DNA of 64,000 nt from Eustoma russellianum (GCA_036186865.1 AP025048.1:31174852-31238851); one strand, 5' to 3'; counted from the first letter of the stretch, positions 47,100 through 57,913 are shown. The notes: generated from the letters alone by a model not told the origin. Numbers and translations: made by a program.

Positions 47100-48117
47100 T
47101 GCATATAGGAAGAAGTGTCCAGAGTTGTATCTAAATAGGTGTTTTTTTGGTCGTGGGTGTTGTAGGAAGTTTTGTGTTTTGATGGTGCAAGGATAGCTTT
47201 TGAAGCAATTCAAATAGCCTCATTTGAATAAGGCTGTTTTGTACTCCTTTTTTTGTAACACTATTTTTTGATGTTCTCTTTTTTTTGGGGCTGAAATACA
47301 AGAAACTCAAAGTAACCAAAGGATTAATCAAAGAAGACAACAACTTTCTTGCTCTATTTTTTTTGTTCCAAGCCGAATCTTATACAAAATGATGTTTAAC
47401 GATGTTCTTGTGAAAAAGGACTCAATCTTTTGTAGTGTAAGGATTGTATGAGTATGGATCACTTGTATGCGTCAATAAACACAACACACAATGCAAGTAA
47501 GATGGACAAATCCAAGTACGACTAAGAGCTTCAAATAGCAACAAGATTTAAAGTTAACAACGGTAGCTTTTTAGGCTAGTAGAAGCAATATAAGTGTGGC
47601 AGAAATGAAAGCTCTCTATGCAATGATCCTAATACCCAAGTATGTATTCAAGCAAGAATGGATACAAGGCAAAGTAACCCAAACGAGAAGAGTTGTGAAC
47701 AACAACAAAGATGCAATCTTTTGAATGTTTTAAGATGTTTTAAAGATTGTCCTTGTCCTTGTATAGGGTCGTTGTCAAGGTAACTCCAATATGTCAGGGT
47801 CCTTTGTCAATATGTCTAAGGAGTTCCGGTATTTGGTCATGTTCAATATGTCCAATATGTCAAATCAGTCCAAAGTGTCCAACAAGTCCAATATATCAAG
47901 GACATTTTGGTCCTTTATCCAATATGTCAAGGTATTGATATTGTCAAGTCTAGAAAGATAGGTTGTGTTTTTTTAAATAAAAGCAAGTAGGATGAAAGTT
48001 TTAAGGCTGATTTTTGTTTTTTTGGAACATAATTTTTTTCGATGACACAAAGATGAAGACAAAAAAGACACAAAATGAAGGATAGATTAAAGGAGAACAT
48101 TTGCTCAGATACCAAAC
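47100..48117 (-). other. Gypsy-1 5' leader, outer part
   Basis: Untranslated leader between the Sirevirus target duplication and the Gypsy-1 5' LTR. It contains the primer site (TGGTATCTGAGC on the minus strand, 48103-48114) and a cluster of TCCAATATGTC-like repeats at 47788-47945. No gene. Confidence 0.7.
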
Positions 48118-49582
48118 TGATGCGCGGGTATCACATCTCATACGGACTGTCTCCTTTAACATTTGGATCCTTAATGGTTGTAGGCAAGAGTTTAACTCCC
48201 TGCTAGCCGTTGATCACCAAGGTTTTTGTTTGAGTCTTCCTCCTTCAAAAGTTACCCATTTCCAAAGCAAGTTTACAACCTCTTGGACGGCCACACCTTT
48301 GATTTTGGATATCCCCGACAAGGTTGCTCACATCTTATTGAATTCTAACTTTGATCTTCAAAGAAACAAAGAAAGCACTCAAGTTGTTCTTAAAAAAATT
48401 CAAAGCAAAACTCACAAGTGTTTATGAAGAAAAAGTAGGCTGTTTTTGTCTAAGAATTCTTATGAACAATTCTCCAACTTTTTCTACATGCTAAGGTCCG
48501 CCATTAACCCTTTAAATATGGCGAAGAAGACTAAAAAAAGTCTAGTCTGCAAGCTAAATAAAATGCTGCTCATAAGGCTTAAAAAAGGGGCTAAAAATGT
48601 GCAATCTGTTGGCAAATGGTTTGATCCCTTCTAGAAGCGGATTCTGGTCTTTATCCCTTATTGAGAATTCTAGATCATGATCTGAAATTCAATTTGGACT
48701 TTTGGATCACCTCCTTTAGACATGGGATGAGTTAGATATGACCCTCCAAAATTTGGGTGTCCAGAATATTTTCAGTATGGGCTCTTGAAAACTTGTCTGA
48801 ATTGTGGCCTGTTTTTTTGATCCTTTCAGCTTGAATTAGGCCTTGACTCCTCTTAGAGAATTGTAGCGCATTGAGCGTAGAATAAAAAACATATGCGATT
48901 ATCTGAATTTGGCTAAGCCATTGAAGAGATAAGTCAAAATTACTAAAAGTGTGTCACAAAATTTGACAGAAACGGTACTTGAAATTAAACGTTTTCTTTA
49001 GCTATCACGACGACAGATATTGGAAACGTGCAAAACCTGAATGTGTTAGATCTTTGTCTTGAATTTCCAAAAAAATATGAATCACTTGATTTGACCTTGT
49101 GGTTGAAGAGATACGACTGTTTTACAAAAACTGGTCCTGCCAGAAAATTACATTCTGGAATGGGCTTGCTTTTCTTCGACTGCTTTGGTCTTCAAACATC
49201 TCCAACAAACTTACAAGTCCTTAAAACAATTCTAATAAATATAGAAACATAATAAACAACTCTAAAGGCCTAACAAGCTAAAAGACTCAAGGTTTCGTTA
49301 TGCAAGACCAAAACAACAACCTTTACAAACAAGAAACATTAAACAAACAACTCAAGGAATAAAAGAAATAATAAAAATGATTCATATATGTGACAACACA
49401 TAAAAACTCAAAGATTGGGCTCAAGTAAGTGAACCCAATGACCCTCTTTGTTTATAGGCTCGTCTTGAATATGTCTGAACAAGAATGCATCAACTTCTTG
49501 GCTCAAACTCTTTGTCATACTTCTTGTCATTTGACCTCGACTTGCCTTGTCTTTGTTGCTACTTGGCATATGTACCTCATTA
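48118..49582 (-). repeat. Gypsy-1 5' LTR (~1.47 kb)
   Basis: Partner of 25303-26722. In minus orientation it ends in ...CATCA next to the primer site. It starts TAATGAGG where the other LTR has TGATGAGG, so one terminal base has changed. GTGGA follows at 49583-49587. Confidence 0.9.
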
Positions 49583-49587
49583 GTGGA

Positions 49588-50640
49588 GCTTTGGGAGAGT
49601 GCAACTTGTCCTATCCTGCTGCGTCCTACTTGTATATACCGCGACGTGTCCAGGGCTACTTGTGCATCATGGCCACATGTGAAGGTGAACAGTGGAGTTT
49701 CTGGTGGCACATGCCACTTGTATACCGATCTGGAATGGAAGGCGACATATGCCGGTCTTTAATTGATTTGACTGGTGTGGCCAAACCAAGATGCCTGCTT
49801 CTAATACGGCTGGAGATGAGCCGAGATAAAAGGTGATCAAGTTGACCATCTTTGATCCCACAAGGTGGGTCACAATGACAGTGACCCAGGGCCTGAGCCA
49901 ATGTCGAAGGGGCGACCTATGTCCCCTTGGCTACGCCAACTTAACGGTGGACTCAGGCCATCAACAGTTGATGTGGTTCTCGAGGCGAGTATTGCCTCAG
50001 CAAGATTGACCCATGGCAGAAAGCTCTATGCTGAGCCGAGGCAGATTTGTCCTCATTAGGTGTCTCTAGGTCAGCCATGCGCACGTGAATAAGAGGACTG
50101 ACCTCATAGTAACAGACAAATCCTTTTGATTGTTTTACTTTTGGACACTGTCGACGTGCCAGTCTTTGATTGTCTATGTAGGAGACGATAATAATGATAT
50201 TCCCTTCACAAGATTTTTAAAACCTACAACCGTCAAAATGCCTTTTTGATTTCTTGAAGGTGGGAATCCTGGTATGAACGAATTTAACTCCCTTTAACTT
50301 CGGATTAAAACCATTTTTAAACTCTATCTTTCCTGTTTCGCTAATTATTTTCCGTATATCTGAAAGGAAATCCTTCTTCCTATGTCACACTTGCTTTCTG
50401 CAACCGTTTTTCTCCAACTTTTTTCCCAGCCATTTCCTCTGTCAACTTCTTTCAATCTCTCCCAGCTTTCCTCTGCCATGTAAGTTTTCAACTTTTCCAC
50501 TTATTCCTCCCTCTTTATTCATCTTACCATCTTTTCCATGTCCTCCACTTCTGATTCTCTGAATATCTCTGAGAGGGCTTCCCTTCAACGACAATGACGA
50601 AGGGTTGAGGTCCAAGTGCCTCTCCTCCATGGAGGAGATT
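49588..50640. other. Spacer between the two gypsy elements, no gene supported
   Basis: More GC-rich for its first 500 bp. Several overlapping frames exist here (49429-49836 and others), but none has a recognisable domain and they overlap on both strands. The left part is the original target of Gypsy-1. A poly-pyrimidine stretch lies at 50390-50530. Confidence 0.4.
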
Positions 50641-53014
50641 TTTTACGACCTGTATTTCTGGGCCGGTAGAAAAAGAAATAAGGTAATAGAAAATAAAATA
50701 AAAGTTCGATGCTGGTAAATTTTTGGTGGAATTAAAACTTTGAATCAGGGTTTGATATGACATCGACAGTATATAACGGGGTCACCTCATTAGGTTACAC
50801 TTCAGTCGTATTATCGTTTGATAAAATAAAATAGACTAGATTGATGTATATACGTATGTAATTGTTGTACTTATGTACCGATTATGTGTATATATATGAA
50901 GATTGTATAATTTTGAGGGTTTAAGGCCATGATTGGCCGCTGGAGAGGAGGCCAAAAATTTATAAATATGCATGATTTGTAAGTGAGATTTTATATACGT
51001 GTCTTGCATGTATGTAAAATATGTGTGCATATGAATCTATTGTGTTTCCTTTTACGTGCTGTTAAGGGATGTTTGTGGGAGATTGCCGCTGCCTAGGGCA
51101 GCGGCTGTGCTAGGCAGCGGCTGTGCATGGTAAAATATATGTAACTGTATTAAGGCAAAAGTAGCGTATATGATTTTATATGGACTAATTGATGATTTTT
51201 GGAATTATGTGATTTCAACGTGTATTTGATGGATTTGAACATGATTATGGCCATGATTATGAATCTGGGCACAGATGTTAAAAGTTGATGAATTATGATG
51301 GCAGAATATGAATTGAATCGAAAGAAAAACGAATTGAATGAAATTAGGATTTTTGTCGCCGGAAGAAGGGAAAAACAACTTTAAAAATTGGGATTTTCGG
51401 TGGTTCGAGGGCGGAATATGGTAGGAAATGTTGAGAGGAGAATTCTAGTGGTCGGAGGTCCGAAATATAGGTGGCGTATGTGGCTCATGCGTCGGCCAAA
51501 TGCGGCGTGTGGCCGCTGTTGTGGGGGCGCGTGTGGGCACATCCGTGGGAGTTTGACCGCGATTTTTCGGCAGTGTGTTCCGAATAAGGAGTTCTAGGTG
51601 ACCATAGGGTTGGATGTGAGAAAAAGTAAATGGCGAGAAATCGCGTTGTAAACTGAAGTGACTAGTGTGCGGGGGAGAGGAAATTAGGGTTTCGTAGAGG
51701 GTTTGGGGTGCTGCGCTAAGGGTGTTAGGGGCAGGGATACTGGGCTGAAGGACAGTAGGGGCGTGTGAGGCTTAAGGGTTAAAGGTGAGGTGAGTTGGTT
51801 AGGGGTAGGGGGAAAAGTGGGCCGATGGTGAACGTGTAAGTATAAGCGTGTGTGACGTGTATGGGCGCGAGCATATACGTGAGTATACTTACACATAGGA
51901 GATAAACTGGAATTGAAACAGCAATAAAATGGTAAATAGAAAAGTGCTACGGTAATTGTAAAAGTATTTGCGAAATTGCATGTTTTCGGAAAAGTCACCC
52001 TTACAAAGGAAATATATTGTATAGTTGGGTTTGGTTCAAAACAAACGGGCCGTCCGAGCACATATTGTACGTTGTAGGAAGGTAGGCCACTCGGACACAT
52101 ATTGATCACCAATCGGGCCGTCCAGGCACATATTGACTAGCTGTACGGAGCTAGGCCTTCTAGACACATATTGACCATTGGGGAACCAAAACTGCAAATT
52201 TTTCAATATAAGTCACTTGTAAGGTATAGCCACGGCCATCGCATTGCATTCATAAGAATGGATATCGCATATGGATGCTGTAAGGGGTAACCGCATATGG
52301 ATATCAAAAATAGATATCGACAGGAATACCGTAAGGGGTAATCACATATGATATCGGAAAATAAAAAAATTGAATATGAAATAGAAATGAATAAAGGACA
52401 AGTGTTTATCGAGTCATTGCATTCATGATTTTGAAAAGTTGCATCACAGTTTTTTGTTGTACTTACTTTTGTGTGCGATGACTAAGTTGTGTGTGTTTTA
52501 CTTGATTGTACAGGAAGGGCAGAAAGGTAAATTTTATTTGCGAAGAGAAGCATGTTATTTTTTGTATCGTTATTTAATTGTGCTATTTGCCCTTGCTTCT
52601 CCGTGTATGATTCCGTAGTAAATATAGTCGGGCTACTTGCTGAGTGATGTATGTCGCTCACCCCACGTTATAAATCATATTTGCATATTCCTAGGATTTC
52701 GAGCTAGTGTACATTGAGGATGATCAGAAGTGCTGAGGCTTTTGTTTGAGGGTTTCTTCTGAGGATTTTAGTAGACATTTATTTCATACATTTCCAGTTC
52801 ATTTATTTTGATTTTTGTAAGACCTATATTTACGAGACTTTGACTTTTCATTAATGACATTTATTTTGAGATTTTAATTTATGGCATTTCCGTAAAAATT
52901 GATTTGTGCTATTATGCTGATGTATAATAGATTGTATCGACGCATTGTGTACTCCTTAGCGAGATACGGCGGATGAGTCGTTTCGAGTACTAGGGCTCAG
53001 AACAGGTCACCACA
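50641..53014 (+). repeat. Gypsy-3 5' LTR (~2.4 kb, left edge uncertain)
   Basis: From ~51278 to 53014 it matches 58240-59904. The first ~640 bp do not. That unmatched part holds a GC hairpin CCGCTGCC/GGGCAGCGG near 51087-51107 with a second GGCAGCGGCTGTGC copy. In the shared part are four units around GGCCGTCC..CACATATTG (52047-52173) and a CCGTAAGGGGTAA repeat (52280-52345). Confidence 0.75.
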
Positions 53015-53016
53015 GG

Positions 53017-53028
53017 TGGTATCAGAGC
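53017..53028 (+). promoter_or_regulatory. Gypsy-3 primer-binding site
   Basis: TGGTATCAGAGC, two bases after the 5' LTR. It is complementary to the 3' end of initiator Met-tRNA, the usual primer for minus-strand cDNA. Confidence 0.88.
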
Positions 53029-53283
53029 ATGACTCTAGATCCACGGCGAAAGCATAAAACTAAACCCTGATTTTAAACAAAATTACGATTTTTTCCCTTA
53101 GGCTATGATCTTAGGCTTAAGTGATGATTCGGTGGGGGATTTGAGCGATAGAGTACATTATGTAGTCTTTTTTACTGATATCCCTAAATTTCTTTCATTT
53201 TGCCTATATCCTCACACCCGACCCATATTTGCCGATTTTGCCTTATGAATTATAATTATGTAAATTTTTTACTTTACATCACG

Positions 53284-54300
53284 ATGACGCCCCGTAGAGA
53301 AAACAACAATAACAGTAATGGTGAGGGGAGCAGTAGCCACGGTGCACTGCCACCCACACTGGTGGATGCCTTTGTTCACCTGACTGACGCAGCTAGTAGA
53401 GTGGTTCCTTAGCCGCGACAGCAGGGGACACATTACTACTATGCAGATATTAAGCGGGTCCATGTGCATACCTTTGATGGAGACATTGGGCCTGACGGTG
53501 CTAACAATGGTTGCGGGAGGTGGAGTACAACTTCGCGCTGTTGCAGGTGCCTGAGCCAATGCAGACTCGGGTGATCCGTCCATTGTTGGTTGGAGAGGCG
53601 AATAAGTGGTGGACCACCGCTTCGATGGATCTACCACACCCAATTACTTGGCACGGTTCCGTGAGGAATTCCGCAGATATTACACACCACCAGCAGTCAC
53701 TATGCAGAAGGTTGCCGCATTCGAGTCACTGCGTGAGGGTCCAGGGATTTTAGTGGCCGACTATGTCAATCAGTTCAATTCCCTGGGTCGGTTCGTTCCA
53801 GCAATCATGGGAGGCATGCAGCTCTGTATGGTCAGGTTCGAGAGGGGTCTAAATAGTCGCATCCTTTCCGGCATGGTGAACGCCAATCCCAGAGACTTTG
53901 CTGATCAGCTCAACGCCTGCTACCGCGTTGAGAGTGACATCAAGAGGTGTGACGAGGAGTTCAGGGCAAGCAGCCCCGCATTAGGACTTGTGGCAGACCC
54001 GGCCGCTGGGTCAAGATGCCACGGAGAGGGGCGACTCCACAGCCTAGGCCCCTACAACAGCAGCCGCCGACATAGCAGCAGCAGCAGCCATAGCCACAGA
54101 ATGCACAGTCAATGATTCCCTCGTCATGTGATATCTACGGCCGAAAGCATGCTGGAGAGTGTTAGCGAAAGACCATAGCGTGTTACAACTGCGGCAAAGT
54201 GGGGAATATATAGAGAGATTGCCCTGAGCCGAAGAGATGGATGGCTGCACCCATGCTGCAGGAGCAGCCGCAGCCGTAGCAGCAGCAACACCAGAGGGGC
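53284..54300 (+). pseudogene. Gypsy-3 gag, broken
   Basis: ATG 53284 gives MTPRRENNNNSNGEGSSSHG, with a stop (TAG) at ~53410. Then HYYYADIKRVHVHTFDGDIG and LREVEYNFALLQVPEPMQTR with PLLVGEANKWWTTASM follow. A frameshift near 53640 leads to ARFREEFRRYYTPPAVTMQK, FESLREGPGILVADYVNQFN and RFERGLNSRILSGMV, the gypsy capsid. The zinc knuckle near 54182-54225 reads CYNCGKVGNI-stop-RDC: the histidine is changed and a stop falls inside it. Four or more defects; not functional. Confidence 0.85.
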
Positions 54301-54301
54301 C

Positions 54302-54820
54302 GACCTAGGCCCAATACCTGAGTGTACGCTATGACAGACACTGATGTCCAAGCTTCAACTGATATAGTAACTGGTATATTCACATTGCATTTTTTTAATA
54401 GAAGTATTTGTTTTGCATAACGTGTACTTGAACCCCTAAGCCCTTAGGTGTTATACTGATCAACAAGGTCCCAGCGAATGTGTTATTTGATAATGGTGCA
54501 AGCCACTCATTTGTAGCAAAGAGAACCTTGGAAGTTGTCCCGAATGGCTAGACACTCCTTACCGGGTACTAGCAGTTGGAGACCAGGTGATTGTCGCTGC
54601 CTATCTATACATGCACTGTAGACTGGAGTTTGAGGATCGCATGTTCGATCCTTCACTAATACCAATCCAGATGAGTGACTTCGATGTAATCTTGGGGATG
54701 GATTGGTTGGCGCGCTATCATGCTTACGTCGACTGCCGAAGGAAGCAAGTCATATTCAAAGGTCCTACGCAAGCAGAAAACATATTTCAGGGGAACACCA
54801 AGTTAAAGAAGCTGCCCTGA
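54302..54820 (+). pseudogene. Gypsy-3 aspartic protease, interrupted by intron-like segment A
   Basis: VYAMTDTDVQASTDIVTG leads into the protease. After segment A (54374-54447) it continues VILINKVPANVLFDNGASHS, in which the active site DSGA is DNGA. Then IQMSDFDVILGMDWLARYHA and VDCRRKQVIFKGP, the protease C-terminal half, run to a stop at ~54820. A frame break lies near 54540-54590. The catalytic Ser to Asn change suggests it is dead. Confidence 0.8.
54374..54447 (+). other. Intron-like segment A (74 bp, GT...AG) in the protease lead
   Basis: The coding sequence runs GTA ACT G, then GTATATTCAC...CCCCTAAGCCCTTAG, then GT GTT ATA CTG. Removing 54374-54447 gives VTG joined to VILINKVPANVLF, the continuous sequence expected in this family. 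The segment is T-rich, contains stops and is not a multiple of three. A CTAAG branch-like word lies ~12 bases before the AG. Confidence 0.6.
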
Positions 54821-54883
54821 AATGCCTATCTCACTGCAGCATGAGCCCATAAAGCGCTGAGGAAAGGAGCCGAAGGATTCTCG

Positions 54884-55867
54884 GTGTACGCCCTAAATAT
54901 TAAGGCAGAGACACCATCCCTCGATGATATTACAGTGGTGAGGGAATATAAAGACATCTTCCTTTATGAACTACCAAGACTGCCACAGAACAGGAAAGTA
55001 GAGTTCGAGATCAATTTGATACCTCGAGCTGAGCCGATCTCAAAAGCGCCATACAGGATGGCCCTAGCCGAGCTGAAAGAGCTCAAGGAGCAACTACAAG
55101 AGCTACTGGACAGGAAGTTCATGAGACCCAGTGTTTCGCCTTAGGGAGTACCAATCTTATTTTTCAAGAAGAAAGATGGTAGCATGAGACTCTGCATAGA
55201 CTATCGTGAGCGCAACAAAATCACTATAAAGAATAAATATCCACTACCAAGGATCGATGATCTATTCGACCAGCTAAAGGTAACATTGCTCAATTTACCA
55301 AATCATTCTATTATAATTATCGACATTGGTGTAACGCGATTATGTGCAGGGTACGAAAGTGTTTACCAAGATTGATCTTCGATCAGGGTATCACCAACGG
55401 AGGATCAAGGCAGACAATATTATGAAGACGGTGTTTCGCACGATGTATGGGCACTACGAGTTTCTCATGATGCCTTTTGGACTAACGGATGCACGGCTGC
55501 ATTCATGGATATGATGAATACCATATTCAGAGATCAGTTGGACCAGTTTGTGATGGTGTTCATCGATGGAGTTCTGGTCTACTCGCCCGATAAAGTGACT
55601 CATGTTGAACATCTACGAGAAGTGCTGGAGATCCCGAGGAAGAAAAAGTTGTACGCCAAGTTCAGTAAGTGCGAGTTCTGGCTCAGAAGTGTGACATTCT
55701 TGGGACATGTGATTTCTGAAGATGGTATTTCACTTGACCCCAAAAAGATCGACGCTAGCACTGAATGCCCGAGACTGACTAACGCCACGGAGGTAAGAAG
55801 TTTTCTGGGCCTAGTAGGTTATTATCGAAAATTCACTGAAGGATTTCGAATATTGGAGTTCCACTGA
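54884..55867 (+). pseudogene. Gypsy-3 reverse transcriptase, interrupted by intron-like segment B
   Basis: Opens YALNIKAETPSLDDITVVRE and YKDIFLYELPRLPQNRKVEF. Palm motifs are APYRMALAELKELKEQLQEL, IGVPILFFKKKDGS-like sequence after a TAG at ~55142, and RLCIDYRERNKITIKNKYPL with RIDDLFDQLK. Segment B follows, then GTKVFTKIDLRSGYHQ (first catalytic Asp). A one-base shift near 55490 precedes AAFMDMMNTIFRDQLDQFVM. The second catalytic motif is FIDGVLVYS, with FIDD changed to FIDG. AKFSKCEFWLRSVTFLGHVI and EVRSFLGLVGYYRKF close the domain. Confidence 0.87.
55280..55349 (+). other. Intron-like segment B (70 bp, GT...AG) inside RT
   Basis: CTAAAG is followed by GTAACATTGC...ATTATGTGCAG and then GGTACGAAAG. 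Removing it gives FDQLK joined to GTKVFTKIDLRSGYHQ, exactly the unbroken RT core of gypsy elements. It is AT-rich, 70 bp (not a multiple of three), and if kept leads to a stop at ~55373. Donor AAAG/GTAAC and acceptor TGTGCAG/GG fit plant splice consensus well. Confidence 0.68.
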
Positions 55868-55869
55868 GC

Positions 55870-56430
55870 CGACTAAGGAAGACCAAGTTCGAGTGGACTG
55901 CTGAATGTGAAAAGAGCTTTGCCGAGCTCAAAAGGAGACTGACCAACGCACCAGTGGTAACACAACCCTCCGGTATTGAAGGGTTTGTGATATATAGGGA
56001 CGCTTCGAAAAACGCCCTAGGTATATGTATCTTAAATCATGAATTGGGAATTTATACATACAACCCGTGGCCTAACCCTTTAATTGCAGGATGCGTCTTA
56101 ATGCAAGGAGACCGAATAATTGCCTACGTATCAAGGTAATTAAATCCCTACGAGCAAAATTATCCCACTCATGACCTAGAGCTCGCAGGACTAGGATTCA
56201 CACTGAAGATTTGGAGGCATTATCTGTATAGCGAGAAATGTGTGGTCTTCACCGACCATAAGAGTCTCAAGTACTTGTTCATGCAGAAAGAGTTAACTAT
56301 GAGGCAGAGACGATGGTTGGAGCTCATCAAAGACTATGATCTGACTAACAGTTGTCCCCCAGGTAAAGCAAATAGAGTGGCCGATGCACTGAGCCGAAAG
56401 TCAAGCCACTCAAGACAGACTCCACTAGAG
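55870..56430 (+). pseudogene. Gypsy-3 RNase H, interrupted by intron-like segment C
   Basis: After a stop at 55865-55867 the sequence still encodes FEWTAECEKSFAELKRRLTN and APVVTQPSGIEGFVIYRDAS, then KNALG. Segment C (56021-56089) follows and CVLMQGDRIIAYVSR continues. A stop replaces the next Gln codon, then LNPYEQNYPTHDLEL and VVFTDHKSLKYLFMQKELTM, RQRRWLELIKDYDL and ANRVADALSRKSS. This is the standard gypsy RNase H with YRDAS (Asp) and the TDHKSL and ADALSR motifs. Confidence 0.85.
56021..56089 (+). other. Intron-like segment C (69 bp, GT...AG) inside RNase H
   Basis: AACGCCCTAG is followed by GTATATGTAT...CCTAACCCTTTAATTGCAG and GATGCGTC. Removal joins ASKNALG to CVLMQGDRIIAYVSR, the family's usual wording. 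CCTAAC, 18 bases before the AG, is an ideal plant branch site. This one is a multiple of three and stays open if retained. Confidence 0.68.
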
Positions 56431-56639
56431 CGAGAGATAGCTGAGTTCGATCTTGATATAGTTGATTCGACTGTGAATGTTTTAGCAGCACTGATAATCA
56501 CGTCGAACTTGATGGATTGTTTAAAAGAGGCTCAGAATGACGATGAAGTTGTGCACATCATTCGACAAAGGCTTCAGAGCGAGCCAGTTGATGGGTTTCA
56601 AGTGTCTGACGATGGTAGCTTATGGTTTCAGGGGCCACT

Positions 56640-57400
56640 ATGTGTATCGAATAATGACGTGTTGAAGAAAGAGTTATTGAAAGAAGTGCATAATACATGT
56701 CTTAGTATTCATTCGGGGACTATTAAGATGTACCAAGACTTGAAGAAGAATTATTGGTGGTACAGAATGAAGCGTGAGATTACTGCATTTGTCGCCTATG
56801 TTTGGTTTCTCAACATGTGAAAGCCAAACATCAATGCCCTGGAGGATACTTACAGTCGTTGGAGATCCCAGAGTGGAAATGGGAGCATATTACGATGCAT
56901 TTTGTTGCAGGGCTCCCTAAAACAAGAAACGGCAATGATGTAATTTGGGTAATCATAGATCATTTGACTAAGTCCGCGCACTTCATACCAATATCGAGTG
57001 AAGCAACGATGGATAAGTTGGTGACTTTATATGTTGATAACATCGTCAGTCTACATGGAGTAACAGTATACATATATCCCAGATTTACATCTCGGTTTTG
57101 GACGGCATATCAGAGAGTTATGGGGGCAGAGTTGAGATTGAGTACCGCGTTTCATCCCCAAACATATGGTCAATCAGAAATAACTATTCACACTCTCGAA
57201 TATATGCTTAGGGCTTGTGCGTTGGACTTCAAAGGGAATTGAGACAGTATGGTGAAGTTGATGGAGTTGTCATATAATAATAGCCATCATACTACGATTG
57301 GAATGGCTCCTTTTGAAGCTTTATATGGAAGAAAATGCTGATCATTGGACCCTAGATGGTGGAGCAAACGCTTGACAACGTGAAGACCATTCGAGATAGA
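56640..57400 (+). pseudogene. Gypsy-3 integrase, broken
   Basis: KKELLKEVHNTCLSIHSGTI and KMYQDLKKNYWWYRMKREIT form the HHCC zinc region. A stop at 56818-56820 with a shifted CLVSQHVKAKHQCPGGYLQ follows. The core frame 56802-57242 has EWKWEHITMHFVAGLPKTRN (usual MDF changed to MHF, first acidic residue lost), WVIIDHLTKSAHFIPI (Asp), and LSTAFHPQTYGQSEITIHTL, with the Glu position in QSE. A stop at 57240-57242 comes before YNNSHHTTIGMAPFEALYGR. Inactive by sequence. Confidence 0.85.
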
Positions 57401-57479
57401 CTCAAGATAGCCCAAGATCATAGCAAGAGTTGGACGGATTCCAAGAGGACGCCGTTGGAGTTCGCAGTGGGTGAAAAGG

Positions 57480-57880
57480 TGTACTTACGAGTTCTCCAAC
57501 CAAAAGAGTGATGCGGTTCGGCGAGAAAGGTAAATTGAGTCTGAGGTACATTGGACTATACAAGGTGCTTGAGAGAGTTGGGACATTGGCCTACCGACTA
57601 GCACTCCCTCAAGCATTGTCGCAAGTGCATAATATTTTCTATGTGTCACAACTACGATGCTACGTGTCTGACCCAAGTCATATATTGAAGGCTCGACAGT
57701 TGAAAGTAAGAAGCGACGCGACTTATGAGGAGATGCTGATTCGTATTGTTGATCGTAAAGATCAGGTTTCGAGGAGGCGAGTTATTCGGTAGGTCAAAAT
57801 TTAATGGTCAAATCACACCGAAAGAGAAGCGACTTGGGAGCTCGAGAAGGAGATCAGAAAGAAATAACCGCAACAATTTG
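57480..57880 (+). pseudogene. Gypsy-3 integrase C-terminus with chromodomain remnant
   Basis: The frame 57508-57792 has MRFGEKGKLSLRYIGLYKVL, RVGTLAYRLALPQALSQVHN and IFYVSQLRCYV, then MLIRIVDRKDQVSRRRVI. A stop follows, but the next bases still encode VK-WSNHTEREATWELEKEI-like sequence, the core of a chromodomain. That module guides chromovirus integration to marked chromatin. Here the stop separates it from the integrase. Confidence 0.78.
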
Positions 57881-57913
57881 ACTAGGTACGCAAGTTTCGG
57901 GGCAAAACTTTTT

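Larger units (their letters stand above)
25303..49582 (-). mobile_element. Reina-like Ty3/gypsy element (Gypsy-1), complete with nested insertions
   Basis: LTRs at 25303-26722 and 48118-49582 have short inverted ends (TGATG...CATCA on the minus strand) and are bounded by GTGGA at 25298-25302 and 49583-49587. Read on the minus strand: 5' LTR (right), primer site TGGTATCTGAGC (48103-48114), ~1.5-kb leader, gag, protease, RT, RNase H, integrase, polypurine tract AGCGGGGGAA (~26723-26732) and 3' LTR. RT before integrase defines gypsy. The motifs resemble the Reina branch. Two Sirevirus insertions (31740-34317 and 35591-47094) interrupt it. Without them, and without the assembly duplication, the element would be about 9.3 kb. 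Stops and shifts inactivate pol. Confidence 0.92.

Noticed and set aside
49429..50059. Overlapping frames on both strands in the GC-richer spacer
   Set aside because: They overlap each other in several frames, have no domain, and some include the Gypsy-1 LTR end.
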